This document shows positions 40,801 to 48,684 of a stretch of 64,000 nt of DNA, in pieces. The stretch comes from Nipponacmea schrenckii (taxonomy: Eukaryota; Mollusca; Gastropoda; Lottiidae), in NCBI GenBank assembly GCA_030562195.1, contig JAUJPP010000012.1, positions 23,930,476-23,994,475 of the forward strand, read 5' to 3'. Each line of letters opens with the position of its first letter. The stretch's first letter is position 1. The position numbers were made by a program, and so were the translations under genes. The notes below the pieces were generated by a model. That model did not search any database. It had not been told where the DNA came from and saw only the letters and a program-made list of their open reading frames with translations.

Positions 40801-42579
40801 CTCAAGTTGAGAAGAGCTACAGTCTACCATCGAGAACGACTGCCCCGTACGTCCAGGGTATACGACATCTCCTTGACGATAGCGTACTGGAAGAAGAATC
40901 TCCGTGTGCCTCTAGTGATGGATCTGTTTGTAGTAAATTTACATCACGTAAGTACTCTTACATTTTAACTTTAAAGTTTTTTGAAAAAATTCAAGCAGTT
41001 TGCTTAGCACTGGAATATCCTTCTACTTGACAAATTTCCCTCATTGCACAATGCATGGTTATTTTTTCTTTCGTTTCCTGAATGAGGTGCTGCAACGTTG
41101 GACCTAAAATTCCATTTTGTTAGCAGTTTATTTTGATGTGTTTTGGGTAACAGCCTTCATCAGTTCTATCAAGATATTTTTATTTATTACAGTAGAACAG
41201 CGTGAACAGTTGGATTCTACGTCCAGTGAACAGGAAACGTTCTGGCCGGCCAGAAATGAGTAAGTTAATTTATTCAAGTCAATCTCCCACCTTTGACCTA
41301 AGAGTTGTTGACCCTATGTTTGTTGTTGGTATCATGGCAAAATGTCCTTCATTGCACACTCCATGGCCAAATTTTAAAATTACTTTTCCTTTCATAAATC
41401 GGAAAGTAGAGAGGTCAATAGTTTCAACGACCTTTCTCTAAGGATTAGACATTTTGGTGTTCCAGCCAGACATGACTGGTAATAAACCTAATCTTTGTTT
41501 CAGAATGCCATGGGGAACAGAAGAAACAACAGCAGAGATTTACCAGGCTGCATTTACGTGCGAAGGATGTTTACGTCGTAAAACATTACTCAAGGACGGA
41601 AAGAAACCAACCGTATCGTCATGGTCACGATATTGGGTTGCATTATGGGGAACAAATTTATTATTTTATCCAGCCAAGTCACTCAGGGGGACCGATAGGA
41701 CAGCGGTAAGTGTTGAACTATTTTATTTTGAGGGTGGGTTGTAGTCTAGAGTGTTAGAGTGTTGGAATACTTACATGACATCATTTGCATGATTTAATTC
41801 AAAGTATCAAGCATAAGACCACTGTTGTATAGAAATTTTTCAACTAGCTTGGTCAGTTTTTAAATGAAAATATTTGAACATAGATTTGCAAACTCATCTT
41901 CACTATGTAGTCAAAGGGAGATAATTTATAAAAATTACAAATCCAAATTTAAGAAATCTTATTTAAAGATACAGCTGGACAATTTCCCTCATTTCTCACT
42001 GCATGGCATTCATCAGCTCTTCATTAACCTAAAATGGATTAGAAAATTTAACCTAAAAACAGAGTCTGATTTATGACAGCTCAGTTTACGATAATTTTTG
42101 CCGTTTATTTTCAGTTTAAGAGTAATCCAAGTAAGATGACGTCTATAGTTGGTTGGATGGTAGTGTTAGGAGATAATCCTTTACATCCAGACGCCTTCCA
42201 ACTCACCGATCCCAACAGAGGAAATGTCTATAAGTTACGAGCTGGTAGCCAATCACAAGCTCTACAATGGTGTAGGAATTTGAGCGAGGCGTCGAAAAGA
42301 TTTAATTCTAGGGTATGTTGAATTAGTTTGATTTTTATGAACCTTTCAGAGAGTCCACATAGTTAATAATGTTCATTTGGTATTTAGGTTTGTCAACTCA
42401 ACACTCCTTTCAGAGAGTCCACATAGCTTATACATTTGGTTAGTTCATGGATTTATTTAGTGGCCTTAAAAAGACAACTTCTATAAATATTTAACCTTTA
42501 ATCATTTTTATTCATATTTTATACCTTTATCTTTTCTGTTTTCTTTCAGACCCCAGTTAATTTGATGTCTTTTGACTGA
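16699..42579 (+). CDS. RALGPS: RalGPS-type Ral guanine-nucleotide exchange factor, whole gene (14 coding exons)
   Basis: Joining the exons listed below gives about 582 residues, matching the known size of RalGPS1/2 (about 560-580). This family loads GTP onto RalA/RalB and, unlike RalGDS, lacks a Ras-association domain; a C-terminal PH domain and a central PxxP motif localise it instead. Visible here are the RasGEF core (about residues 62-310, with [35 protein letters not shown] and [12 protein letters not shown]), a proline-rich linker ([10 protein letters not shown], then HRKSRSL), a conserved [10 protein letters not shown] segment, a PH domain (about 458-573, [15 protein letters not shown] to SIVGWMV) and the family end VNLMSFD. 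All junctions are GT-AG and keep phase except one frame break inside exon 9. The gene spans about 26 kb, and intron 1 alone is 14.3 kb. The animal family has one or two paralogues; RALGPS1 versus RALGPS2 cannot be decided because the split is vertebrate-specific. Confidence 0.93.
16838..19549. other. RALGPS intron 1, first part
   Basis: Non-coding. It contains a short tandem of (T/C)CATGCACC(A/G)TTTGTC blocks at about 17725-17840, a CGTGCGTTT(A/T)-containing repeat at about 18030-18400, and SINE tails at 18710-18870. Confidence 0.45.
19550..19945 (-). repeat. 80-bp tandem repeat, five copies
   Basis: Unit with ACAAGGATAACAACTTAGGT, AGGATCCTTTCTACCAGCTG and GTCAAACCTCTTGGTATTGA. The same unit appears in opposite orientation at 24590-24975, and at 6885-6990, 27980-28015, 47055-47125 and 57100-57450. 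Confidence 0.9.
20215..20395 (+). repeat. About 47-bp tandem repeat, four copies
   Basis: AGACTGTTGATTTGACT, TTTACCAG(C/T)CATGTCTGAC and TAGAGCTCT, four copies with small length changes. Confidence 0.85.
22165..22490 (+). repeat. 54-bp tandem repeat, six copies
   Basis: CCAGTGCTTCTATAGAAGAG, TCTCTTATAACACTTGATAC and TTGTGACCTAG. The period divides by three, so an open frame of 18-residue repeats appears; nothing else suggests coding. Confidence 0.9.
23332..23349 (+). CDS. RALGPS: Possible alternative first coding exon of RALGPS
   Basis: ATG GCA GTA GTA GAT GAG is followed directly by a GTAGGA donor at 23350. The six codons end in phase 0, so they could splice straight onto the phase-0 exon at 31126 and give a shorter isoform lacking the 41 residues of exon 1. 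There is no acceptor-like sequence immediately before it, consistent with a transcription start. This is inference from frame and splice signals only. Confidence 0.35.
23540..23850 (+). repeat. (TTCA)n-rich microsatellite region
   Basis: Irregular runs of TTCATTCA mixed with TTCCTTCA and TTTATTCA. Related tracts lie at 3555-3830, 16410-16680 and, as GAAT, 32000-32310. Confidence 0.85.
24590..24975 (+). repeat. 80-bp tandem repeat, about five copies, opposite orientation
   Basis: Reverse complement of the array at 19550-19945: AATACCAAGAGGTTTGACCA, AGGACCAGCTGGTAGAAAGG and AACCTAAGTTGTTATCCTTG. A 'GACACTGATAGCATCAATAC' repeat copy abuts it at 24538. Confidence 0.9.
24976..27125. other. RALGPS intron 1, repeat-poor stretch
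   Basis: Apart from SINE tails at 25540 and 26020-26190 I see no exon, long repeat or structured element. Confidence 0.4.
25980..26190 (+). mobile_element. SINE 3' portions
   Basis: CCCTCATTGCACACTGCATG followed by two tail units with AGAAGAGTAG(A/G)A(T/C)GTAAAACTCC. Similar fragments lie at 18100-18140, 18710-18870, 20960-21050, 28110-28150, 29490-29610, 32640-32765, 40480-40530 and 41030-41120. Confidence 0.5.
27130..27450 (-). mobile_element. SINE with three tail copies, minus strand
   Basis: Three copies of GGAGTTTTACNTCCTACTCT with 'CACCTAATGGGCTA', then the reverse body (GGGATCTTTAACATGCCCAG, TAGCATACGGGG, TTTATTGTCTCAT). Confidence 0.55.
27727..27970 (-). repeat. Two full and one broken hammerhead-like units, tandem
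   Basis: On the minus strand, cores at 27727-27751 and 27841-27865 are 114 bp apart, the same period and spacer sequence as the array at 7.4 kb. A third at about 27957 is cut after GGATTG by an unrelated repeat. One copy has the stem GGAU/AUCU with a changed loop. Confidence 0.55.
28440..28690 (+). mobile_element. SINE body
   Basis: ATTCCCTTGTCAGTGATG, GGGACAATAAACTGAGGCCC, CTACAGGCTGTTAAC and TTCCCTCATTGCACACTGCA. Confidence 0.55.
29104..29276 (-). ncRNA. Two hammerhead-like cores 148 bp apart
   Basis: Minus-strand cores at 29104-29128 and 29252-29276: CTGATGA, GGATTGTATATCT, GAAACATGTGTCAGC. The first base after AUGU is G, so the cleavable UH is lost. Flanking sequence is partly repeated. 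Confidence 0.4.
30160..30550. mobile_element. Foldback/MITE-like element with long inverted arms
   Basis: The left arm at about 30165-30240 (GAGTATATATTCATCAGTGA) is the diverged reverse complement of the right arm at about 30385-30455 (ACTGATGATATATACTCAT). A second direct copy of the right arm lies at 30465-30545. Single arms of the same family occur at 19010-19085 and 24150-24240. A T20-plus tract and a CAGTAATTACTG palindrome lie inside. Confidence 0.55.
31126..31239 (+). CDS. RALGPS: RALGPS exon 2
   Basis: The exon runs from ATTTCAG to GTAAGT, 38 codons, phase 0 at both ends. It encodes a serine-rich stretch and then [19 protein letters not shown], the nearly invariant start of the RalGPS RasGEF region. 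Confidence 0.93.
31385..31680 (+). mobile_element. Three SINE heads in tandem (a fourth, diverged, upstream)
   Basis: Three copies, roughly 100 bp apart, of AGCTGTGGTG(G/A)CTCAGTGAG with CCAGGGTTCAAT. A diverged fourth overlaps the splice donor region at 31250-31350, immediately after RALGPS exon 2. Tandem heads imply duplication after insertion or template switching. Confidence 0.6.
32484..32534 (+). CDS. RALGPS: RALGPS exon 3
   Basis: A 17-codon exon ([17 protein letters not shown]) between TTTTTCAG and GTAAGT, phase 0. It contains the RasGEF 'LTLIE' counterpart, ITLMD, which in CDC25-homology domains sits at the GTPase interface. Confidence 0.93.
32854..32937 (+). CDS. RALGPS: RALGPS exon 4
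   Basis: Twenty-eight codons between a long T-tract acceptor and a GTGAGT donor, phase 0. It encodes ELTSCAW and then [13 protein letters not shown], a conserved RasGEF block. Confidence 0.93.
32938..34169. other. RALGPS intron 4, first part
   Basis: Non-coding; one 67-codon ORF near 33911 has no family resemblance and is flanked by AT-rich DNA. No repeat of note. Confidence 0.4.
34170..35435 (+). repeat. 51-bp satellite-like array, about 24 copies
   Basis: Near-identical copies of CCAATAAGATACAGAACAGT, AGGATATAAAACTC and TATTTCATTTCATTAGT. The copies differ by single bases and one- to three-base indels. The unit matches the SINE tail (AGAGTAGGATGTAAAACTCC, CATTTCATTAGCCCATTAGG), so the array looks like an amplified SINE end. 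Confidence 0.93.
36007..36189 (+). CDS. RALGPS: RALGPS exon 5
   Basis: Sixty-one codons, phase 0, from TTTCAG to GTAAGT. It holds the heart of the CDC25 domain: [29 protein letters not shown] and [21 protein letters not shown], the catalytic helical-hairpin region of RasGEFs. Confidence 0.95.
36240..36430 (+). mobile_element. SINE body fragment
   Basis: GGGACAATAAACCGAGGCCC, a GTGCTACAGACTGTGCATGG block and AAAATTTCCCCCTGTG; the head is lost. Confidence 0.55.
36520..38600. other. RALGPS intron 5 with degenerate TTATCCAG blocks
   Basis: Between 36790 and 37450 the string TTTTATCCAG or TTATCCAG recurs about six times at 60-130-bp intervals with GATTG or TATTGATT nearby. It looks like an old, decayed tandem repeat. 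A SINE lies at 37683-37830. Confidence 0.4.
37683..37830 (+). mobile_element. SINE, head joined to tail
   Basis: CTGTGGTGGCTCAGTAATTT, GGTTCAATCCCGACAAAGGC, then directly CTTCATTAGCCTATAAGGTG and the tail; the central body is deleted. Confidence 0.55.
38629..38752 (+). CDS. RALGPS: RALGPS exon 6
   Basis: Forty-one codons plus one base, from TTTTTCAG to GTAAGT. It encodes [18 protein letters not shown] and ends in CIPYLG, the conserved RasGEF 'PC-PYLG' block. The final glycine codon is split across the junction. Confidence 0.94.
38800..39020 (+). mobile_element. SINE, B-box and body
   Basis: AAGGGTTCAACCCTTG, TTTTCCTCTTGTCAGTGATG, AGGACAATAAATCAAAGCCC and a TTAAAGATCCCTCGAAG block, in RALGPS intron 6. 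Confidence 0.55.
39068..39199 (+). CDS. RALGPS: RALGPS exon 7
   Basis: The exon follows TTATTTCAG, completes the split Gly codon and reads [18 protein letters not shown], then [17 protein letters not shown], to a GTGAGA donor. These match the RasGEF 'YL-DL' and 'I--ILR' blocks of RalGPS. Confidence 0.94.
39371..39530 (+). repeat. 32-bp tandem repeat, five copies
   Basis: Five almost perfect copies of ACAGAACCAAAGACACTTCA then GTCTCGTGCTAG, with no spacer, in RALGPS intron 7. Confidence 0.93.
39699..39723 (+). ncRNA. Hammerhead-like core in RALGPS intron 7
   Basis: CTGATGA, GGATAGTGTTTCT, GAAACACATGG. Three of four stem pairs remain. Confidence 0.35.
39812..39905 (+). CDS. RALGPS: RALGPS exon 8
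   Basis: Thirty full codons between TTTCTAG and GTAAG. It encodes [18 protein letters not shown] and then KFVEDDNYK, the characteristic C-terminal end of the RalGPS RasGEF domain. Confidence 0.94.
39940..40150 (+). mobile_element. Two SINE heads plus partial body
   Basis: Two A-box-like heads (GAGCCATGGTGCTTAGGGAG and GCCGGAGTGGCTCAATGAAT) followed by CAACCCAGTTTCCCTTTCTC, in RALGPS intron 8. Confidence 0.5.
40250..40430 (+). CDS. RALGPS: RALGPS exon 9, with one frame break
   Basis: The exon enters in the correct frame ([12 protein letters not shown]) but that frame stops at 40386-40388. The +1 frame from about 40300 onward gives SREDI, the PxxP-rich [10 protein letters not shown] and [10 protein letters not shown], clear counterparts of the vertebrate 'SSKEDL' and 'PRHRKSHSLG' segments. 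That frame also leaves the exon in the phase needed by exon 10. The shift therefore lies at about 40285-40310, near a GTACCG run. It is one base and could be a consensus indel. The PxxP motif is the predicted SH3 ligand of the family. Confidence 0.8.
40781..40947 (+). CDS. RALGPS: RALGPS exon 10
   Basis: From TTGATTACAG to GTAAGT. It encodes [19 protein letters not shown] and then [15 protein letters not shown]; the [10 protein letters not shown] core is identical in vertebrate RalGPS proteins. It ends with one base of a split Leu codon. Confidence 0.93.
41193..41259 (+). CDS. RALGPS: RALGPS exon 11
   Basis: A short exon from TTATTACAG to GTAAGT with 21 full codons ([20 protein letters not shown]). 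It is charged linker sequence before the PH domain. Support is the splice signals and exact phase agreement on both sides rather than strong homology. Confidence 0.75.
41504..41705 (+). CDS. RALGPS: RALGPS exon 12 (PH domain, first half)
   Basis: From TTTGTTTCAG to GTAAGT, 67 full codons. It contains [36 protein letters not shown] and AKSLRGTD, the first strands of the RalGPS PH domain, with basic residues in the phosphoinositide-binding loop. Confidence 0.95.
42115..42312 (+). CDS. RALGPS: RALGPS exon 13 (PH domain, second half)
   Basis: Sixty-six codons, phase 0, from TTTTCAG to GTATGT. It encodes [30 protein letters not shown] and the C-terminal PH helix with its conserved tryptophan ([11 protein letters not shown]). 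Confidence 0.95.
42550..42579 (+). CDS. RALGPS: RALGPS exon 14 (last coding exon)
   Basis: After TTCTTTCAG the exon reads TPVNLMSFD and a TGA stop. It matches the vertebrate end 'PANLMSFE', which fixes the 3' end of the coding region. Confidence 0.92.
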   Translation, partial: TPVNLMSFD

Positions 42580-43175
42580 ATGTTTGAACTGTGGGGAGAG
42601 ATCAAGGTGCTCAAAGACTACTTAACTTTAGCCTTGTGATTGGTTACTAGTGATCACATGACTTATATTGGCCAATCAGCTGGTCTGATTTATAATAATA
42701 AAGCCAATCAGAGATAGTGATATCATTGGCCAATCACAGCTCAGTATTTATGGTAGATTAGCCAATCAAGACAAGGCAGATAACACTGCTGTGATAAATC
42801 AACCAATCAGCATAAAGCTGTGGATTTTAAACGGAAATCCTTTGTATTAGTCATCATTCCTTGAGAACTTTTAGACGTTGTTAACGTGATGTTGTTGCCG
42901 TGGAAACGTGTTGCTCAACTTGGATTGGTCAAGATAGAATAATGAATTTGTGTCCTATTTTTATAATGAATTCAAAAATTTTAAACCAATCGGTGTGCTT
43001 TGATTTCATCATGTGCTTCCAGATCCCCTATGCAATGTTTTTCGTTGTCGTTGGACACTCCTGCTATGGATATTATCAGTTTTCATTGGTTTATTTTTAA
43101 CCAATAGAATTTCTGCGTCTGCCAGTAAAAATTTGCTTCGTGCAAAAGTGATTCTTCATTCTAATACTCAATAAA
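42580..43175 (+). other. RALGPS: RALGPS 3' UTR with two poly(A) signals
   Basis: AATAAA occurs at 42697-42702 and 43170-43175 downstream of the stop. Either could set the transcript end. The region also carries the dense CCAAT motifs listed separately. Confidence 0.45.
42637..43110. promoter_or_regulatory. Cluster of about ten CCAAT/ATTGG motifs
   Basis: In roughly 470 bp there are about ten CCAAT pentamers or their complements, most extended to CCAATCA or (A/T)TTGG(C/T)CA, in both orientations, two of them as the palindrome TTGGCCAA. This is the binding core of NF-Y. The cluster lies in the presumed RALGPS 3' UTR. It could be a regulatory element, or the remains of a short tandem repeat. 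Confidence 0.4.
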
Positions 43176-44407
43176 CTCAGAAGTGTTGAAATCGGCAAGT
43201 TTTAAAGCTCGTACTCAAGTTCGTCAAAAAAAAACAATCTCGGTATTGTCAAACTCAAGAAGTTTTGAAGCTCATAAACTTAAAGTTCGTCAAAAAAAAT
43301 GCTCGAATATGGTGGAAATTTAGAAATCAAAGTTTTGAAGCTTTTACAGCCAAGTTAGTCCAAATAAATGCTCGGAAATGTGATACAGGATTTCCTAATG
43401 GAACTTCTTAAATCTCGAAACCTGAATTTTGTCAAAGGAGGTTGCTTAGCTAAAACCTTTTTCCCCAAAGTGTCGTTGAAAATAAACATAGCAACTAGTG
43501 AATTCAGAATCAACTGAGAAGAAAAGATGTCATTGTGGATCCTCTAAAATCATTTGAATTGTATGGATATAGATTCAAGCTTATAAAAGAGTCAGAAAAA
43601 ATTGTTTTTGTGGATCCTCCAAATTTTAGTGAAATAGTCTAAAATCAACTGTTGTTAAAAATTGGTTGATAAATTGTACAAAGCAAAAGCACTTGTTAAA
43701 ATTTTCAAAATTTGTATAAATGTTTTAGAATTGTCCAAAAATTGTAAAAACATCACTTGTTACTTAGCAACACTGAAAACCTAATTTTTTATTTGCGCCA
43801 AAAAATGGCTGAATTTTGAAGTGCTGATGCCTTGCAATTTATATTGGTGAATTTTCTGTCCAACTTTCGTAATTTTAGTGTTTTTGAAAATGTTCCATCC
43901 AATTACTAAGATCGTCAATTGTTCTGCAAATTTTTATTTGGGGGTTGGATTAGGGTCATTTTTCTTGAAAATCTTGCGAATTAAATCACATCATCATTAT
44001 GGAATTTCGTAATTATGTGACAAACTTTAATCGTAAGATTTGAAAAAAAAACTTGATCCTTTGCTTGTTGATTTGAAATTTGGTTGAAAATTTCCTAATT
44101 TTATTTCCTTGTCTTAGTTTAGTTTTGTTTATTTTCTTCTTTCGTGTTTTAAAACTAAGTTGTAGAAATTAGGATGATATTAAAATTCTTACAAATTAGA
44201 ATTTACAGAAATTTTCATGTTCAAAAGTAGTCTGGTAGTATATGGAAATCAGAAAAATCATAATTCTGCATATGTTCCAGAGTTAAACACACGTTTTATT
44301 TCTTCCAATACAAGAAATATATTCAAAAGGATAGATGGATAAAGTAAAGGGAGACAATTTAAAAAATATTACTTTCTGATAGATTCTTTCACCAACATAA
44401 TAATGTA

Positions 44408-44434
44408 TGTTTTGGATAATAACTCCATCATCAG
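44408..44434 (-). ncRNA. Hammerhead-like core, degenerate
   Basis: Minus strand: CTGATGA, TGGAGTTATTATCC, AAAACAT. The stem GGA/TCC is retained with a different sequence from the other copies. Confidence 0.3.
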
Positions 44435-45545
44435 GACAGAATATTTGATCAAGCTAACTTGTAGCACAATATCCACCATTTTTATTAAGATTTTGAAATC
44501 TACGACAATCTATTGGGTGTAGGGATTGAATCAATATATGAACTAAAGAGCGATATAAACGAACATGTTAAATACGAGCGATAGAAATGAAATAAGGGGA
44601 GGTAATAAGTTAGAACAGAGCGTAAGTTTTTTTTTATTTTTGTGCAATAATTTCATATAACATTAATATAAACAGTATTATTATTATTATTATTATTATT
44701 TATCCTGAACTCGTAACGTTTGAAATTAAGAGATTTGATTCAAAAGGAGGTTTTCTTAGTCTATATATTCTACCTGTATCACTTATCAGAAATCAAATCT
44801 GATGTTCAATTCATCTATAATTTAACAAACTTAACTCTTGAAATTGTGGTAGTATAATATGTAATTTAAAAGGATATTAAAGAGATTTTCTAAAAAAAAT
44901 TAAATCAGACGTCTGTGATTTTTGTAATTCTGTGAAAAAAGTGGAATCGCAGGAACCACTGACATCTGATTGAAAATTAGAATGGTGTAAATTGATGATA
45001 TCAGTGTCTCTGATACACATAACAAGTTTAGAAAACCTCTTTACAATCTCTTTTACTACAGACATCTGATTGAAAATTAGAATGGTGTAAATTGATGATA
45101 TCAGTGTCCCTGATACACATAACAAGTTTAGAAAACATCTTTACAATCTCTTTAATTTATCCAACTTAGAAAAATAAACAGAAACTGGTCTTGTACAATC
45201 TTCTGTTTATATTAAGTTATAAAGTATAATCTTCAAATCTTATAAAGAGTGCTTTATTTACTGTGTGCTAAGTTAATTAAAAATATTAATTAAAAATTGT
45301 AAATTAAGAGAAAAAAAGAAATATATATCTCAAATGTATTGTAAGGTTAAAAATACAAAAAAGTTCCATATACGAAATTTATAGCATGCAAATTTCTGAC
45401 CTTGTTTCCAAATGGGTAAAATTCTGGAAAAAAAATTATTTAATGAATTTTGGTTGCCAAATGAAATCAAAAATGCGTCAGCATGAGACAGAAAATTTTA
45501 AAAAATGTTGAAAAATTTATTGAAGCTTATTTCATGCTGCTAAGA

Positions 45546-45573
45546 CATGTTTCAAAAATAAAACCATCATCAG
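45546..45573 (-). ncRNA. Hammerhead-like core
   Basis: Minus strand: CTGATGA, TGGTTTTATTTTT, GAAACATGTC. The outer blocks are exact, including AUGUC, but the inner stem is weak. Confidence 0.35.
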
Positions 45574-47149
45574 GACAAAGTTATTAAAAATATGAGTGAA
45601 CTTTCTAAACTTGGAACTGGGCAAATGAGCAAGGAAACTGAACTCACTAAAAATGTGTGCTTTATCTTTTTATTTACTAATATTTCATCTTGAACTGTTT
45701 TATTTCGTAATTGATTGTCACTTTAAATTTTTGAAATATTTTTCATATAGAAAGAGTAATAGGTTGAGATTGATTAAAGATGCCCTTCCACCATACTGAT
45801 TACCAGTTGTGAATATTGAAGGTGTTCCAAACACAACTCAAAACCAAGACTTGATATGAACTAAAATTCCAAATTATTTGGTCCACATCAGTTACGATTT
45901 AAAACCAAAAAAAACTTGCCGAAAATTTTTACAAATTCCTAAAGTCTTTTTAGAAATTTTTTCGCAAGTTCACCATTTTATTCATCCTTTTGCTTGTTAC
46001 AAATTTCATTGAAATATCTATTTTAATAATTATTTGTTCATAAATTCAGTTTTTTTGCCAAAATATTTATTTTTCATCATCGTCCAGTACATTTCTGATA
46101 TTATGACAATTTTTAGGCTATATCTGCCAAAATGTACCTTGGTATGTTAAATTACTTTGAAGAAAAAGGTACTTTTTGGCTGGATTTTATTTTTGCTGGG
46201 ATTCAAAATTGTGGATCCCAATAAAACAAAAGTTTGTATTTTCATTCCATAATTTTGGCCTTAAAAGTTGAGTAGTTAAATTGTAAACTTCACTTCAAAC
46301 ACCTGGACAAATTTATTATCAATTTTAACCAAATTTGGGGAATGATTTGAAAAAGTTTGTGATTGTCTGCTTTGGTATTTCGGCGCAATGAGCTCCTATC
46401 TATTCATTTCAGATGTTTTAAGAAAATTACTTGTTAGCTTTAGAGCCAATTAGTAGATAAATTTTGTCAATTTGAGTTTAAGAATAGATCATTCCTCCTG
46501 AAAGGTTAAAAAGTGACAGAATTTTGTCCGTCTGCTTGGCCTCCATTTTGAAATTATTGTAATCTCTGTGATGATTGTCAGCCATTTTGTTCATCCACCA
46601 TTACTGATATTAAACTGTTATTTTTCATTCCAGTTTTATTTTGGATCCCTGGCCCCTGGGGCTGAGAAGGGAGGGGTCAGGAAATTGGTTTAATTGCTTC
46701 CTGGGTTAACGGGGGTAGGGGAAGGAGGAAAAAAGCTACAGCTACCATATTGGTTCTTGACACACGATCACAATTTATGTTTAAATAAAATTTTGCCCCA
46801 GGGGCTGATTGATAGTTTACAATAGTACTCTGGCTCAAGATGGGAGGGGGTAGGAGATGGAAAATTCTAATGCTATCATTCTTTTAACTTCCTGTTAACA
46901 ACCCAACTGATAAAGCGTTTGAGGTCAAAGGTTGTATTGTGAGTGAGTGACTGAGCTTTCAATGATGTGAACCCCCTTGGTCAGCTGATTGCTCGAAAAT
47001 CTATGGGGTAAACAGAACTGAGAAAGCTAAGGCTGTCTGTGTGGGGCACAAAACTTAGGTTTACAGTAATAAGGATCCTTTCTACCAGCTGGTCCGTTGC
47101 CAAACCTCTTGGTATTGATTTTTCCCAGATTTTCTGTACTCATTTACAG

Positions 47150-47340
47150 CTGAGTGGATTTAATTGGACAATAAACTGAGGCCCTGTGTTCTACAGATTG
47201 TACATGTTAAATTCCCTTGACAATTGAACATCCTCTAAGAAGACACTAGCTACTGCCTTCACAAACTTTCCCTCAATGCACACTGTACACCATTACCTTG
47301 TCTTCATTTGACCATTCTGTAGTCACAAAGTTACATGCAA
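47150..47340 (+). mobile_element. SINE body
   Basis: TTGGACAATAAACTGAGGCC, TACATGTTAAATTCCCTTGA and TTTCCCTCAATGCACACTG. Confidence 0.5.
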
Positions 47341-48579
47341 ATCTCTAATGTGGTCCACAACAGACAACTATGTAAAAACCAAGTTAACTCGGAAATAATA
47401 TAACAATTTATTTGTAAATGAAATTGCATAGAAAATATAAAATGACTGTCTTTTGATTCTGTTTTTATAAATGATTTTCTTACAACTCTTTCAAGCAACG
47501 TAACAAAATCAAAAACACGTGAAAAATTATCAAATTGATAAATGCGAACTTACAATATTTCAACAACTGGTATGATCGTTGTTCTTTGAGCCAAAAATAA
47601 TTTTAAAAAACTTTCAAAAATATTCCAAAATAGTTGAAATTAAATTTATATCCTACAAAATTGGAAAAAATCTTGGAATATTCTTCTTTAACGACCCAAA
47701 ATAAAAATTTTACAGTCAGAATTTACATGAAGCCCCTCAACCATTAACAAACAGCAACAAAAAAATACACAACCACATCGGCACCCCAGAGATTAAAGAG
47801 ATTGTAAAGAAGTAGACACTGATAGCATCAATTTAAACTATTCCAATTTTCAATCAGATGTCTGTGGTTCCTGCAATTCCACTGGAACTAAGTAACTAAT
47901 CGTTTTAGTGAAATTTCGGAAACACAGGCATCTGATTGATGTAAATCCCTGATGCACATAAAGTTATTAGACAAACCTCTATACAATCTCTTTAATAGAA
48001 GCATGAAAGTTTTAGATTGGATACAAAATACAACAATATTGCCTGTTGGTTTGTGTTATATATCCTAACATTGCTTTAGGAACCTGAAAAAGGGTCAGTC
48101 AGAAAAAAATGTCATGAAATATATTTATGGTATTAATCCAATCAAATAACAGTCTAAAGAATTTCATATCTTCATAGCCCCACCCCCAAACATATCCCCT
48201 GCCCCACCCTCTAAATATATCTCAAACCCACCCCAAAACATAACAAAAAAAATACTTAGAAATTTCAAATGCGTAGTTGAAAATATATATAAATATATAA
48301 AACATTGCAGCTCAAAAATACATGTATGCAAATTTATGCCTTATGCCCTACCCCCCTCCGCCCAAAGATTTTGTAACCCCTAACTTCTATATAACTCAAT
48401 AGCCTTTAGGAACATAGGAATTCATATTTATATATAACTCAACTGTGCCTATTTTTAAATTTATTCCCCATACACCCACCCTCCTTTTTAACCCTACCCC
48501 AAGATTTTGGCACCTCCAACCTCATAATATAAGTACAAAAGAATACATTTTACTAAATTTGTACACTATAGGAATAAAT

Positions 48580-48684
48580 TTATGTTTTGCCGTTAAGTTC
48601 TCCATGGCATTGAGATAGCAGTTCAGACAAGGTACGATACAGGTTGTGTTCCGTTCCATGACTCACTTTTATTCCAACTTCAGC
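48580..48684 (-). CDS. SMYD3: SMYD3-like last exon
   Basis: From ATTTTCAG; it reads AEVGIKVSHGTEHNLYRTLS and then ELLSQCHGELNGKT to a TAA stop. It matches the SMYD3 C-terminus 'VTHGREHSLIEDLILLLEEC'. A minus-strand AATAAA lies at 48460-48465. Confidence 0.93.
   Translation of the reverse strand, partial: AEVGIKVSHGTEHNLYRTLSELLSQCHGELNGKT

Larger units (their letters stand above)
43176..48579. other. Intergenic region between convergent RALGPS and SMYD3-like genes
   Basis: No exon was recognised. It contains two minus-strand hammerhead-like cores (44408, 45546), an (ATT)n microsatellite at about 44680-44702, two minus-strand 'GACACTGATATCATCAATTT' repeats at about 44895-45115 and one plus-strand copy at about 47810-47900, one 80-bp repeat at 47055-47125, and a SINE at 47150-47340. 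Confidence 0.5.
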
